Shown: positions 36,723-46,332, counted from the first letter of the stretch. The stretch is DNA of 64,000 bases from CAWJMN01 sp963844055 (GCA_963844055.1 CAWJMN010000001.1:3410001-3474000), one strand, 5' to 3'. Notes: generated by a model from the letters alone, not told the origin. Numbers and translations are program-made.

Positions 36723-37112
36723 ATGATCTTTGCGCAACGCGTCTTCTTGCTGGCTGGAATCTACGGCCTGTTGATTTTGGTCCCCCAGTACTTCATGGAA
36801 GCAAAGGTTGGCCAGGACTTTCCGCCGGCAATTACACATCCGGAGTTTTTCTACGGCTTCGTCGGAGTGGCCATTGCGTTTCAGTTAGTCTTTTTGCTTC
36901 TGGCGCAAGATCCCGTTCGCTATCGCCCGATCATGCTTGCCTCGATGGTCGAAAAGCTTAGCTTTGGTGCTTCCACGATTGCCCTTTATTCGCTGGGGCG
37001 GACCAACCTGACCATCTTGATTTGCAGCCTCATCGACTTGGCTTGGATGGTGCTCTTTATCCTGGCCTATCGGGCCACAAGTCCGGCCGCATTGTCTTCC
37101 AAAGATGCTTAA
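36723..37112 (+). CDS. Small four-helix membrane protein
   Basis: 129 residues made of four hydrophobic helices (about 5-22, 44-61, 72-90 and 94-115). No recognisable family or catalytic motif. It is divergent from 36663 and overlaps the end of the HPP gene on the other strand by 4 bases. Confidence 0.7.
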   Translation: MIFAQRVFLLAGIYGLLILVPQYFMEAKVGQDFPPAITHPEFFYGFVGVAIAFQLVFLLLAQDPVRYRPIMLASMVEKLSFGASTIALYSLGRTNLTILICSLIDLAWMVLFILAYRATSPAALSSKDA

Positions 37113-37936
37113 GCGGAAGATTTCGCTTCGCCGACACTCGCCACCGCTGGCCTAGCTGCGATCGGTGCGGCTAATCGCACATGATTCTCTTGCAAAATCT
37201 GGTAGAGCCGCAGCAGGTCCTCTTCCGTGATATCGACAAACGAGTCGATCTTTTGCAGCGCTGCAACGATCTCCGCATGGGAGAGCTCTGGCTTTGTCGC
37301 TTTTGGATCGCTTACACGCCCCAGCAATGCTGGATAGCGTCGCCACCGAAAAAAACTATTAAACGCGATGGCAACGACAACCATCACCAAGGCGTTGACA
37401 AGCACGGGCGTTAACACAAAGGAATATCCCAGGGTCCACACCGAAGGGCCGCCGATTACTGCCGTCAGCGCCGTGGCGCCACCTGGCGGATGAATGCACT
37501 TCAGCTGGTGCATCAGACCAATCGAAAGTCCTACCGCGATGGCTGCTCCCCAGGTCGGATCAGGAATCCATCTTGCACAAGTAACGCCGACGATGGCCGA
37601 GATTCCATGCCCAGCCAGCACGGGCCAAGGCTGCGAAAGTGATCCATGAGGAACCGCAAACAGAAGTACCGCGCTCGCTCCCATGGATGCGATCAGTAAA
37701 CTCGCCCCCGTAAGTTCTAGCGCCGACTGGGCAAAGCGAATCACGATCCAAATGGAAACGATGCCACCCAGTAGTGACACCCCTTTTTCCACCCAGCTCA
37801 CTGGATCAAGCTCTACCCCTAACCATTTCCCCAGCCATGTAAAAACGACAGTGCCGTAATTCATCAATGCTTTCGCCGTGTAAAGGAATCCGCCCGCAAA
37901 CCTTTGCCGTCCTTCTGGACAGCGGTCCTGCCGCAT
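37109..37936 (-). CDS. HPP family membrane protein
   Basis: 275 residues. Five or so membrane segments with the family signature C-I-H-P-P-G-G-A-T-A-L near residue 150. The soluble C-terminal tail ends with an Ala-rich stretch. HPP proteins of cyanobacteria and plastids are linked to nitrite transport, but bacterial members are diverse. An ATG at 37864 is an alternative start that removes a short basic N-terminus. Monocistronic. Confidence 0.82.
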   Translation of the reverse strand: MRQDRCPEGRQRFAGGFLYTAKALMNYGTVVFTWLGKWLGVELDPVSWVEKGVSLLGGIVSIWIVIRFAQSALELTGASLLIASMGASAVLLFAVPHGSLSQPWPVLAGHGISAIVGVTCARWIPDPTWGAAIAVGLSIGLMHQLKCIHPPGGATALTAVIGGPSVWTLGYSFVLTPVLVNALVMVVVAIAFNSFFRWRRYPALLGRVSDPKATKPELSHAEIVAALQKIDSFVDITEEDLLRLYQILQENHVRLAAPIAARPAVASVGEAKSSA

Positions 37937-38018
37937 TGATCCACACCCTTTCCATCGCCCTGGAAAAGATGCGTTTGCCTGTCAACGCAGCAAAGACTAC
38001 CTGATTGAATCTCTCCTG

Positions 38019-38597
38019 CTATTTGTCGCTTGGTGCCTCATCCGTGGTGACAGGAATATTGATGACAAGGCCCGCATAACGTGGCGTCTTGGATTGGGCC
38101 GCCAGTCCATTGAGCGAATGGCAGTTCACACAACCTTCCGCCAGATGAATCGCAACAGCACGCCGATACACGCCATCTTCCACGGCGTCGACAGCTTCTT
38201 TGCCATCCGCAATTTCTTGGGCCGCATGCTTTTCGAAGGAATCGCGCGGCTCATGATGAAGGCTCATCGCCTTCGTGTTGACAGAGATCCAACGTGCCTT
38301 CGTTTTGGTTTGACGCGACATCTGAAAGAAAATGTCTTCCATCGCCCGTGCAGGCACGATGGAACGATCGCCATGAAAGTAATGATCGTGGACCACTTCC
38401 AGGGTCGCCAAATAGGCTTCCTGCAGGATCTTGGCCCGGTCTTTCGCCACTGCCAGTGGAACGCGATCACTCGCGGCAATTTCTGCCTTCTTTTCTACGG
38501 GTGGTGCCGGCTTGGCAGGCTCATCACCCCAAACGACGATCCTACCAATCGCCAGAATCGCCAACACAATGACCGTACCCCCAAGTTTTCGCCTCAT
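38019..38597 (-). CDS. Exported DUF3365-like c-type heme protein
   Basis: 192 residues from the ATG at 38597, preceded by GAGGAG. Signal segment MRRKLGGTVIVLAILAIGRIVVWG. The C-terminal part holds one heme motif C-V-N-C-H near residue 166 after a helical domain, the pattern of Tll0287/DUF3365 single-heme sensory proteins. The heme iron may be ligated by a cysteine or histidine, but this is not visible. Predicted periplasmic redox or sensing role. No obvious partner gene. Confidence 0.72.
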   Translation of the reverse strand: MRRKLGGTVIVLAILAIGRIVVWGDEPAKPAPPVEKKAEIAASDRVPLAVAKDRAKILQEAYLATLEVVHDHYFHGDRSIVPARAMEDIFFQMSRQTKTKARWISVNTKAMSLHHEPRDSFEKHAAQEIADGKEAVDAVEDGVYRRAVAIHLAEGCVNCHSLNGLAAQSKTPRYAGLVINIPVTTDEAPSDK

Positions 38598-38713
38598 GGG
38601 AGACTCCTCATTTTGCAAGGGAAACCATCTGCCGTTTGCTAAATAGATGCAAGCAGGGGAGGGGGCAGGGTCATCGCCACTTGCGCCCCCATCTTGCTTT
38701 TCGGCTAAGTCCC

Positions 38714-39979
38714 TTAGGAGGCCGAACCAGTCGCAACCGCCTGTTGATCTTCAGCCCGCATGGCATCAATCAGCGGCCACAACTCATCCACCTCTTCCTT
38801 GAAGATGTTGCCGATCAAGACATCCGTGATCAAGCCCTTCTTGTCGGGATTGCGACGCACCAGCCGTCCAAAATTCAGGCCGTCATAAAACTCGCAAACC
38901 AAGCGGCGCATCCGCTCCATGCCTAGCAGATAACCAGCCTCCCATGAACGCAAACGGGCTTCGGAAGGATCATTGGCAGCCAGCGCATCACCGATGGAAT
39001 CGGCCGCCATTTCTCCCGATGCCAACGCCAGCAGCACGCCGGACGAATAGAGCGGGTCAAGGAATCCAAACGCATCCCCCACAAGCACCCAGCCATCGCC
39101 TGCGGCCTGCTTGGTTCGATACGAATATTCCTTTTGAGCGCGGAAGATATCGCAGCGAGTGGCTTTCTCGATCCGTGGTTGCAGGCCAGGACAACGATCT
39201 ACTTCTTCAAAATAGATCTTCTCCAAATCCTTGGTTTCACGATCAACAAACAAGTACTCGTAAGAAGCCACCACCCCTACGCTGATGATGTCATCATGCA
39301 GAGGGATGTACCAGAACCAGCCCTTCTTGTCCTTCGTTTGCAAAACGATCGTCGCGCCAGAGTCACGACCTTCATCGCGATAGGCACCCTTCCAATACGT
39401 CCAAACCGCAGCCTTTTTCAGAACGGGGTCCCACTCACGAAGTCCCAAACGGTCGAGCAAAACAGAGGCCTGGCCACCGGCATCGACAACAACCTTCGAG
39501 CGAACCTCACGCGTAACGCCATCTTCGCCCTTCACCAGGACGCCGACGGCACGCTTCCCTTCCATCAATACTTCTAGGACTCGCGTCCCTTCGAAGACTT
39601 CCACGCCGTGCTTCCGAGCATTGTTGAGCAGCATTAAGTCGAATTCAGCCCGACGTACTTGCCACGTCTGCGAAGACTCATGATTCTCATGCTCAGCAAA
39701 GTAGAATGGCTCGGACAGCTTTCCACGTTCGCTCACAAATTGCACGCTGTGCTTTTGCGTAAAGACACTCTCCTTCATGTCGTCAAGCATTCCCAAGCGT
39801 TTGAGAACGTGATACGTGTAAGGAATGAGTGATTCGCCGATATGGAAGCGTGGAAAGTGGTCACGTTCAAACAGCTGGACGCGATAACCCTTTTGCGCCA
39901 GCAGGGTCGCCGTCGTAGAACCCGAAGGCCCACCGCCAACCACCACCACATCAACAACCGTCGGAGAATTGTCAACCAT
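38714..39979 (-). CDS. Flavin-dependent halogenase-like oxidoreductase
   Basis: 421 residues. FAD-binding VVVVGGGPSGSTTATLLAQKGYRV at the N-terminus, RFHIGESLIP near 45, and the second FAD motif GDAFGFLDPLYSSGVLLAL near 300. The sequence KGWFWYIPL near residue 215 matches the W-x-W-x-I-P element that marks flavin-dependent halogenases and separates them from ordinary monooxygenases; this is not proof of halogenation. A MarR-type regulator precedes it by 27 bases in one transcription unit. Geranylgeranyl-reductase-type proteins are an alternative. Confidence 0.75.
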   Translation of the reverse strand: MVDNSPTVVDVVVVGGGPSGSTTATLLAQKGYRVQLFERDHFPRFHIGESLIPYTYHVLKRLGMLDDMKESVFTQKHSVQFVSERGKLSEPFYFAEHENHESSQTWQVRRAEFDLMLLNNARKHGVEVFEGTRVLEVLMEGKRAVGVLVKGEDGVTREVRSKVVVDAGGQASVLLDRLGLREWDPVLKKAAVWTYWKGAYRDEGRDSGATIVLQTKDKKGWFWYIPLHDDIISVGVVASYEYLFVDRETKDLEKIYFEEVDRCPGLQPRIEKATRCDIFRAQKEYSYRTKQAAGDGWVLVGDAFGFLDPLYSSGVLLALASGEMAADSIGDALAANDPSEARLRSWEAGYLLGMERMRRLVCEFYDGLNFGRLVRRNPDKKGLITDVLIGNIFKEEVDELWPLIDAMRAEDQQAVATGSAS

Positions 39980-40006
39980 ATCTGTCTCCTGATCCCAAGG
40001 GAAGTA

Positions 40007-40501
40007 TTAGCGCCAAGGACTGTCGGCGGGCTCGTGGGGTTCACGCGCACGCCTTAATAAATCAACGAGAGATTTTAGTTCTGCCTGCTGAAGATGTCCC
40101 AACTGTGCCTCGTGGCATTGTCGAAGTGGCTCCGCAATGCCATCGACAATCGCCAGCCCATCAGCCGTCACACCCACAAGCACCGTACGCCGATCTTCGG
40201 AGGATCGATTGCGTACGATCAAATGCCGAGCCTCCAACTTGTCCAGCATCCTCGAAACATCCGGAGCACGAGAAACCAGTCGCCCCACCAAGCTAAGCGT
40301 TGGTACTTGGTTCGGGTGATCCGATCGCAACAGTCGCAGGATGTTGTACTGCTGGGCCGTCAAATCCCATTGGCTAAAAAGCTCGTCTTCTAGCGCGCGC
40401 AAACGATCGTAGGTTCGCCAAATGGCGAGGTACGCCTCTTGCTTGAGCGAGTCGAAGCGACGGGCACTACGCCCCTTCTTTTTAGTAATCGGATTTTCCA
40501 T
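40007..40501 (-). CDS. MarR family transcriptional regulator
   Basis: 164 residues. Winged-helix domain: QWDLTAQQYNILRLLRSD, recognition helix SRAPDVSRMLDKLEARHLIVR and wing SSEDRRTVLVGVTADG. MarR proteins are usually local repressors released by small phenolic or oxidised ligands. It lies immediately upstream of the halogenase-like gene and probably controls both. A candidate site with two ACATGT palindromes lies just in front of the start. Confidence 0.9.
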   Translation of the reverse strand: MENPITKKKGRSARRFDSLKQEAYLAIWRTYDRLRALEDELFSQWDLTAQQYNILRLLRSDHPNQVPTLSLVGRLVSRAPDVSRMLDKLEARHLIVRNRSSEDRRTVLVGVTADGLAIVDGIAEPLRQCHEAQLGHLQQAELKSLVDLLRRAREPHEPADSPWR

Positions 40502-40512
40502 CTCCGCATTTT

Positions 40513-40543
40513 ACATGTTCCGACAACTAATGGCTAGACATGT
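40513..40543. promoter_or_regulatory. Candidate MarR operator
   Basis: Two identical palindromes ACATGT, at 40513-40518 and 40538-40543, with 25 bases between their starts and CTA/TAG arms in between. They lie 12-42 bases upstream of the MarR start, where autoregulatory sites are usual. Confidence 0.4.
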
Positions 40544-40646
40544 ACTATTTGGAAAAACGAAAACACCCAGGCGTAAAGTGGCATTTTGGGCGGCAAAAAC
40601 AGGGCGGGCTCTTAAAAACCGTGCCATTTCGCCCTAACTAGCCCAC

Positions 40647-41048
40647 CTAAGAGCGGTAGGTGGCGTAACAGTGCGGCGTTTCCCAAAGCCGGGTTTCCAC
40701 CACAGGAAATCCACGACTCATCGTGAATTCGTGGATCAGCTTGGCAATATTCTCGGCCGTTGGATTGTCATCCATCAAGAACAGCGGTTCGCCAACACCT
40801 TGCAAAAGGTCGACCATCGGGTCGCGGCGGCAAAGGAGCATCCGGTGGTCGAGGTTTTCATCAATCCAGCCGGCCACAACTCGCTTGAGGTCGGAGAAAT
40901 CCAAAACCATGCCACGATTGTCAAGGGTCTCTGACTCCAGCGTGATAATCACACGACCATTGTGTCCGTGCAAATGCCGACACTTGCCGTCGTAATTCAG
41001 CAGCCGATGTCCGTAACAAAAATCAATCTCTCGGGAAACGCGAAACAT
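40647..41048 (-). CDS. queD: 6-carboxytetrahydropterin synthase (QueD-like)
   Basis: 133 residues from the ATG at 41048 (a GTG three codons earlier is possible). The pterin synthase family is shown by CYGHRLLNY with a zinc His, the catalytic Cys in KCRHLHGHNG with two more zinc His, and a late Glu in ETRLWETP. It makes the second intermediate of queuosine/7-deazaguanine biosynthesis. A QueC-like gene lies upstream in the same direction (153-base gap), which supports the pathway role. Confidence 0.88.
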   Translation of the reverse strand: MFRVSREIDFCYGHRLLNYDGKCRHLHGHNGRVIITLESETLDNRGMVLDFSDLKRVVAGWIDENLDHRMLLCRRDPMVDLLQGVGEPLFLMDDNPTAENIAKLIHEFTMSRGFPVVETRLWETPHCYATYRS

Positions 41049-41201
41049 GGCAAGCACTTCTTTGGAGTCAGTCCCTCAATTTTGAGGCCCACCCAGGGGA
41101 GCCTCACGACATCTCAAGTGTACCACGACGCCCAAACGGCAGAGCAGGGGGAGACAGAAGGGCCTTGGCCGAAACAAACTTTGCTTCTCGGCCCAGAAAC
41201 C

Positions 41202-41924
41202 CTAGGGATTCAAGCGGGCTAAAGGTTCCGCAGAAGCATAAACGGTCCGATCGACCATCCCCATATCCGCAAATGCTTTTTTGCGTTCTGCACATTTGTT
41301 GCAATGGCCGCAGTGCAAGCCGTTTTGGGGCGCAATGCAAGAGAACGTCAACTCCAGCGGCAGGTCTCCCGCCAGCGACATGACTTGCCGTTTATTCATC
41401 TCCGCAAACGGGAGCCACAACTCCAAGCTATGGGCGGCACCACGATTTAGCGCTGCTTGAAACTCTTGCAAAAAAGCCTGTCCTGCATCTTCAAACGGGC
41501 TGGTGCCCAGCGGAGCCAAGGCCAACCGAGAAATGCCATGCAGCTGACACCAAACGGCCGCTTTGATTAACAGCAGCGCATTTCGCCCCGGCAAAAAGAC
41601 CGCTTCATCAGGCGAGTCTGCATCAGGAATCGCATTTCCCGAAACGCTCCAGTGCGATTCGTAAACGTCAGCCAAAGGCAAATCCAAAACCTTCAGCGGC
41701 CTCAGAAGAGGAGATGCAATCGCGTCAAGAAATCGTCGCAAGCTGGGCAGCTCGCCACTTTGCCAATGGAGCCCCGTTTGGATGTAGAACGGCTGAACCT
41801 CATGTTGCTCGCGCAACAAATGCCCCACCAGAATGGCGCTGTCTAATCCGCCACTCACCAACACGCCCACCTTCGATGCGCCGGCTTGTTTGATCATTTT
41901 CTGGCACTTCCTCGTTCCTGGCAT
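41202..41924 (-). CDS. queC: 7-cyano-7-deazaguanine synthase (QueC-like)
   Basis: 240 residues. PP-loop ATP site VLVSGGLDSAIL near 20-31, the FLPGRNALLLIKA motif near 110, and zinc ligands in the C-terminal C-x(8)-C-G-H-C-N-K-C-A-E-R. Converts carboxydeazaguanine to preQ0. The sequence is shorter and more divergent than E. coli QueC, so a related PP-loop enzyme is possible. Upstream of queD on the same strand. Confidence 0.8.
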   Translation of the reverse strand: MPGTRKCQKMIKQAGASKVGVLVSGGLDSAILVGHLLREQHEVQPFYIQTGLHWQSGELPSLRRFLDAIASPLLRPLKVLDLPLADVYESHWSVSGNAIPDADSPDEAVFLPGRNALLLIKAAVWCQLHGISRLALAPLGTSPFEDAGQAFLQEFQAALNRGAAHSLELWLPFAEMNKRQVMSLAGDLPLELTFSCIAPQNGLHCGHCNKCAERKKAFADMGMVDRTVYASAEPLARLNP

Positions 41925-42302
41925 TTCAACGGAGGGTGACTTGCGAGCTCTCCCCGAAGACTCCTACTCCGGGGAATTATAAGCCCCCGTCAAGCTGAGC
42001 AGCCCGCCGCTACCATGCAAAGACGCCGTTCCTGCTTCGCAAAAATCTGCGGACCTTCACCTATTCTTATTAAACATTGGCAAATCGCCACCCGTTGGAG
42101 GCAAACAAAATCGCTCCCCAACCGCAGATGGCACCCCCTGAAGAAATGCGTTCAATGCAGCGGGCATTCGCGCCGATACTTCCTAGATACCTCAGAATGC
42201 TTCTCGACGGCCACTACCCGCACAGCCGTTGGGAAAAAGGACACCGCAACGGAATTGCGAGTCGCCCTTTGTCTGTTTCCCTCGGCCCGCAAGGATTGCG
42301 CT
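41925..42302. other. Divergent intergenic region, 378 bases
   Basis: Upstream of queC (minus) and of the Tat-exported protein (plus). The plus frame is open from 42015 but its composition is poor and the RR signal starts only at 42303. No other feature seen. Confidence 0.35.
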
Positions 42303-43292
42303 ATGTCCAGCCGTTCGCTCTCACGTCGCCAGTTTGGCATTGTTTCTATGGCTGCTGCGATTGGAGCCGCTGCACCGGCCGCTCAGGCTGCTGCCAATTC
42401 AACGCTGGTCATCCCTGGCACGGGGCAACGAGTTGCAAAAACGGGCGACGACTTTGAAGACGAGACTTGGCAATATTCGCCGCAGCTTCCTAAGAGCAGT
42501 TGGAATCTCGATAAAGACATCCGCGTTCCTGGCGGCATTTCCCTCAATCGCCAATGGGTAGAAGCTGCCAAGCGTGGCCAACCCGATGTGATCAAGCGGA
42601 CCGAAACGCCCCCCGATGGCATTGAAGGTAGCAAGGGGTCGATGCTGATCCAGTCCCTGCGGACAGGCATGCCTAACCAGCTCACCTACGAAGATCAACA
42701 AGATGATCTTCTACATAATGTGGCCGAAAAAGTCGGCGGAGAAATGTCCGTCGGTCTGACTCCCAATTGCGTCTGCCGTGTTTACATTCCCGCATCCAGC
42801 CAATGGGAACGCCGCAATGGCAGCTCGTTCGGCTTCCGCCTAGGCCTGCGTGGAATCACGCCAAAGGGCCAAGATGAAGAATACTGGCCTGGCCTCTTCT
42901 TGATCATGACCCGTGAGAAAGACAAAGATGGCAAGCAGCACGACTACATGCGAGTGAGCGTCCGCGCCGACGGCTGGGGCCGAGACCTGTCCGGTCCTGC
43001 CTTTGAACCTGCCAGTTGGTGCACGATGGGGATGACCACGATGCCCGATGGTTCGGTGCAATTCTTCGCCAAGGCCGGCATCGAAGATCTTACCGCCAAG
43101 GATCATCTTGGCTCGTATCACTGCTACAGCTATCGCGCCACGCGATTCCAAACCTTCTTCTTCAACGTGATCAATCGTGACGACGGCCGCAACTGGTCGA
43201 CCCCTTGGGTGATTGATGACGCCATGCTGTATGTCGCCTCGCCGAACGCCCCACAATCGACAGCCACAGGTCGGGGCTTCTATCGCGGCTAA
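42303..43292 (+). CDS. Tat-exported protein of unknown function
   Basis: 329 residues from the ATG at 42303, with AAGGA upstream. RR signal SRRQFGIVSMAAAIGAAAPAAQA. The mature part looks like a beta-rich domain with many aromatic residues and pieces such as GFRLGLRGITP, YWPGLFLIMTR and FFFNVINRDDGRNWSTPW. I do not recognise the family. Monocistronic, ending at a shared terminator with floA. Confidence 0.7.
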   Translation: MSSRSLSRRQFGIVSMAAAIGAAAPAAQAAANSTLVIPGTGQRVAKTGDDFEDETWQYSPQLPKSSWNLDKDIRVPGGISLNRQWVEAAKRGQPDVIKRTETPPDGIEGSKGSMLIQSLRTGMPNQLTYEDQQDDLLHNVAEKVGGEMSVGLTPNCVCRVYIPASSQWERRNGSSFGFRLGLRGITPKGQDEEYWPGLFLIMTREKDKDGKQHDYMRVSVRADGWGRDLSGPAFEPASWCTMGMTTMPDGSVQFFAKAGIEDLTAKDHLGSYHCYSYRATRFQTFFFNVINRDDGRNWSTPWVIDDAMLYVASPNAPQSTATGRGFYRG

Positions 43293-43326
43293 CGGTGGCT
43301 GACACGATTCGAAGTGCGCACAAAAA

Positions 43327-43370
43327 AACGCCTTGCGGGTAATCTTCCTGCAAGGCGTTTTTGATTTTTT
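43327..43370. terminator. Bidirectional terminator between 42303 gene and floA
   Basis: Stem AACGCCTTGC / GCAAGGCGTT at 43327-43359, flanked by A7 on one side and a T-rich tract on the other. It serves both convergent genes. Confidence 0.8.
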
Positions 43371-43392
43371 GTCGGCTGTTAGACAGCTGGGA

Positions 43393-44394
43393 TTACTTGG
43401 GGGATGTCGTCAGCGTTCCCTTGCGGAAGGCATTCGCTAGTGCCAAAGGCACCGCAGCTTCGGCCTCAACCAAGCGTGCCTTATTCTTGGCCACTTCACT
43501 CTTCATCTCTTGCTCGTGGGCCACAGCCTCTGCACGGCGCATTTCTGCTTCGGCACGTGCAACGCGAGTGTCAGCTTCGGCCTTATCAGCTTGCAAGCGA
43601 GCACCCAAGTTCTCACCCACAACAACGTGAGCAATGTCGATCGAGACGATTTCAAACGCGGTTTGGTTATCAAGGCCACGATCCAGCACAGCGCGGCTGA
43701 TCCGGTTGGGGTTGGCCAGCACTTCGCTATGCGACTCGGCCGATCCAATCGAAGTGATGATGCCTTCGCCGACGCGGGCAATGATCGTATCTTCGGTCGC
43801 ACCACCAATCAGACGTTGCAAGTTCGTACGCACCGTCACACGAGCCTTCACCCGCAACTCCACACCATTCTTCGCAATAGCGCTCAGCGTATCGGAAGAG
43901 CTGCGGCGTGGATCGGGGCAATCAATCACCTTCGGATGCACGCTCGTTCGCACAGCGTCCAAAACATCGCGGCCTGCAAGGTCAATCGCTGCCGCTTGAT
44001 CGAAGTCCAAAGGAATGCCTGCCCGGTGAGCAGCAATGATCGCGTTGACCACGTTCATCACGTTGCCGCCTGCCAGATAATGCGCTTCAACACGCTGCGT
44101 GCTAATGCCGGTCCGGCGATTAATATCGAGGCCCGATTGGGCCGCCATGACCTTGGCTCGCACGATGATGTCTGATCGAACTTGGCGAAACGCCATGCCG
44201 ATCAGGCTGAGCATGCTGACGTCCGCGCTAGACATATACGCCTGAAACCACAATTTGCCATACATGGCAAACGCGATCATCAGCACAAAGACAAGGATCG
44301 AACCCGCACAGAACAATCCAATCAGCACCATCGTGGTACTGGTTGTATCGCCGAACTGACCTACCTGGGCGAGTAGCAAACGGGAGGCATCCAT
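43393..44394 (-). CDS. floA: Flotillin-like protein FloA
   Basis: 333 residues from the ATG at 44394 (GGAAGGA upstream); a TTG nine codons earlier is less likely. The family length is about 330. A hydrophobic hairpin lies near 20-50, followed by the SPFH-like region with VRSDIIVRAKVMAAQSG, VEAHYLAGGNV and VSIDIAHVVVGENLGARLQADKAEAD, and an Ala/Glu-rich coiled C-terminus. FloA organises lipid microdomains at the cytoplasmic membrane. Monocistronic. Confidence 0.94.
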   Translation of the reverse strand: MDASRLLLAQVGQFGDTTSTTMVLIGLFCAGSILVFVLMIAFAMYGKLWFQAYMSSADVSMLSLIGMAFRQVRSDIIVRAKVMAAQSGLDINRRTGISTQRVEAHYLAGGNVMNVVNAIIAAHRAGIPLDFDQAAAIDLAGRDVLDAVRTSVHPKVIDCPDPRRSSSDTLSAIAKNGVELRVKARVTVRTNLQRLIGGATEDTIIARVGEGIITSIGSAESHSEVLANPNRISRAVLDRGLDNQTAFEIVSIDIAHVVVGENLGARLQADKAEADTRVARAEAEMRRAEAVAHEQEMKSEVAKNKARLVEAEAAVPLALANAFRKGTLTTSPK

Positions 44395-44607
44395 CACAAA
44401 GACATCCTTCCAAAGGCGCAAATCAATCGCTGGCAGCAGACACCCTTACAGGGGCACGCCGCACTGGGAACTCTTCTTCTGAGAGAATCTAACCGTTAAC
44501 CAGGTAAGAATAAAGTATTGAGTGAAAGAATTCTGGTACTTTTGGGGCAGTTATCGAATCAGGACGGCCAAAAAGCCTTCACTGGCCCTCAGGAGGTCTC
44601 AAGACCG

Positions 44608-45732
44608 CTAATCCATCCAGCCCCCGCCCAGAACTTGCTCTCCCAGAAAACAGACCACCGCTTGGCCCGCTGCAACGCCGTGGCGCGGTTCATCAAAGGT
44701 AACCGCCAAAGTCCCATCCGCACGTACCTCGGCCACAGCCGGGGCAGGGGGCGTGTTGTAACGGATCTTGGCTTCGCAGCGAAAAGGTCCCGCAGGTGGT
44801 TCCGCCAACCAGTTGCAATCGCGGGCCGTGATCTCGGTCCGGGCAAGGTCTTCTTGCCGTCCTATCACCACGCGACAAGTATCGGGCTCAATCCGGACCA
44901 CAAAGTAGGGTTCGCCCATCGCCACGCCGACGCCGCGGCGCTGGCCAATGGTAAACCGCTCAATCCCAGGATGCGTTCCTACCACTTCGCCAGTGGTCGT
45001 AACGATTTCGCCCGCCATGCTGACGCCTGGCCGACGTGCCCGCACAAATTCATCGTGCTTGCCCGAAGTAACGAAGCAGATCTCTTGGCTATCCTTCTTG
45101 TCCGCGACGCGCAGCCCCACTTTGCCGGCCATCTCGCGGATTTCACTCTTTTGAAATCCCCCCACCGGCAGCATCATGCGTGGCAGAAGCTTTTGTGAAA
45201 TGCCAAACAGGACGTAAGACTGGTCCTTGGTTAGATCAATGCCGCGCAGCATCTTCGGAATGCCGGCGTTACCAGCTGAATCCAACGTAGGCTCAAGCCG
45301 GGCGTAGTGGCCGGTCGCAACGAACTCTGCCCCCACGCTATCGGCATAGTCAAATAGCTTGCCAAACTTCAGCCAGTTGTTGCACTGCACGCAAGGGTTC
45401 GGCGTTCGTCCGCGTGTATACTCCGCCACAAAGTAGTCGATGATCTGGCGAAATTCGGCCTGCAGGTTTAGCGCGTAAAAGGGAATGTCGAGGCGATCCG
45501 CCACACGACGAGCATCTTCAGCATCGCTGGCACTGCAGCAGCCTTGCTTGTGATCCGCGCGAGCATCAAAGATTGGCAATCGGAAGCCGGGGGAATCAAC
45601 CGCACAAGCTTCCTGTGCCTCTTCGCCATGGCGCATAAATACGCCGATGACATCGTGGCCTGCTTCGCGCAGCAAATAAGCTGCCACGCTGCTATCCACG
45701 CCTCCGGACATCGCTAAAACGATTCTTGCCAT
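44608..45732 (-). CDS. mnmA: tRNA-specific 2-thiouridylase
   Basis: 374 residues. PP-loop LAMSGGVDSSVAAYLL at 6-21; the catalytic cysteines lie in NPCVQCNNWLKFG near 111 and in SQEICFVTSGKHDEFV near 214. It transfers sulfur to U34 of tRNA-Lys, Glu and Gln in the cytoplasm. The C-terminal barrel is complete. Standalone gene on the minus strand. Confidence 0.97.
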   Translation of the reverse strand: MARIVLAMSGGVDSSVAAYLLREAGHDVIGVFMRHGEEAQEACAVDSPGFRLPIFDARADHKQGCCSASDAEDARRVADRLDIPFYALNLQAEFRQIIDYFVAEYTRGRTPNPCVQCNNWLKFGKLFDYADSVGAEFVATGHYARLEPTLDSAGNAGIPKMLRGIDLTKDQSYVLFGISQKLLPRMMLPVGGFQKSEIREMAGKVGLRVADKKDSQEICFVTSGKHDEFVRARRPGVSMAGEIVTTTGEVVGTHPGIERFTIGQRRGVGVAMGEPYFVVRIEPDTCRVVIGRQEDLARTEITARDCNWLAEPPAGPFRCEAKIRYNTPPAPAVAEVRADGTLAVTFDEPRHGVAAGQAVVCFLGEQVLGGGWMD

Positions 45733-45825
45733 AAATCCTGTGCGTACCTACTGGCGATCAATGCTCTCAACAATGACTCTAGTCTACTAAATCCTGCTCA
45801 AATCAGCCCGAGGGGACTGCTGCCG

Positions 45826-46248
45826 TTATGCTTCGTAGCGACCCACGATTTCTAAGCGTACTTGCAGCCAACCATCCGGGTTGGGAGGGACTGCAGGAAC
45901 TTCCACCGCAGGCAATTCCAACCGCAACTCATTACGGCCGAGCAACTGCCGACCAATCTCTTGCCGCAGCAGACAGTTGCCACCATCGACATTCGCGGGC
46001 GTCTCATCCATGGCTGTCAAAGGTTCGCCGTTAAGCAGGACCTTCGTTTCTACCGGGAAAGACTCCACCACCACAAAGACTTGGTCCGACGGCTCTAGCC
46101 CTGTGGGCTTTCCAAACCGGCGAATCAAAACCCCTCCCAGCAATTGCTTAGAAATTTGTGGCAGGGGAAGGTCTACCCGAGTCGCCACATCCTGGAGCGG
46201 TACCTTCGCCTGAAATTCATAAGGTCCACGAAGCCGAATCACATGCAT
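45826..46248 (-). CDS. Small beta-rich protein of unknown function
   Basis: 140 residues from the ATG at 46248 (a TTG five codons earlier also opens the frame). No signal peptide or membrane segment. Alternating strands such as YEFQAKVPLQ, KVLLNGEPLTAM, RNELRLELPAVE and GWLQVRLEIVG look like a galactose-binding-type beta sandwich. It lies between mnmA and the prepilin-type gene, all on the minus strand. No family name can be supported. Confidence 0.6.
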   Translation of the reverse strand: MHVIRLRGPYEFQAKVPLQDVATRVDLPLPQISKQLLGGVLIRRFGKPTGLEPSDQVFVVVESFPVETKVLLNGEPLTAMDETPANVDGGNCLLRQEIGRQLLGRNELRLELPAVEVPAVPPNPDGWLQVRLEIVGRYEA

Positions 46249-46302
46249 AACAACATTCAACAAGCCGTTTCGGCTTCAAAAGACATCGAAATACCAAAGA
46301 AA

Positions 46303-46332
46303 AAGGGCCCTCGGCATTTGCGGAAGGCCCTT
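46303..46332 (-). terminator. Terminator of the prepilin-type gene
   Basis: Stem AAGGGCC / GGCCCTT with a 16-base loop, followed by five T on the minus strand. It lies about 40 bases after the stop of the gene ending at 46371. Confidence 0.7.
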
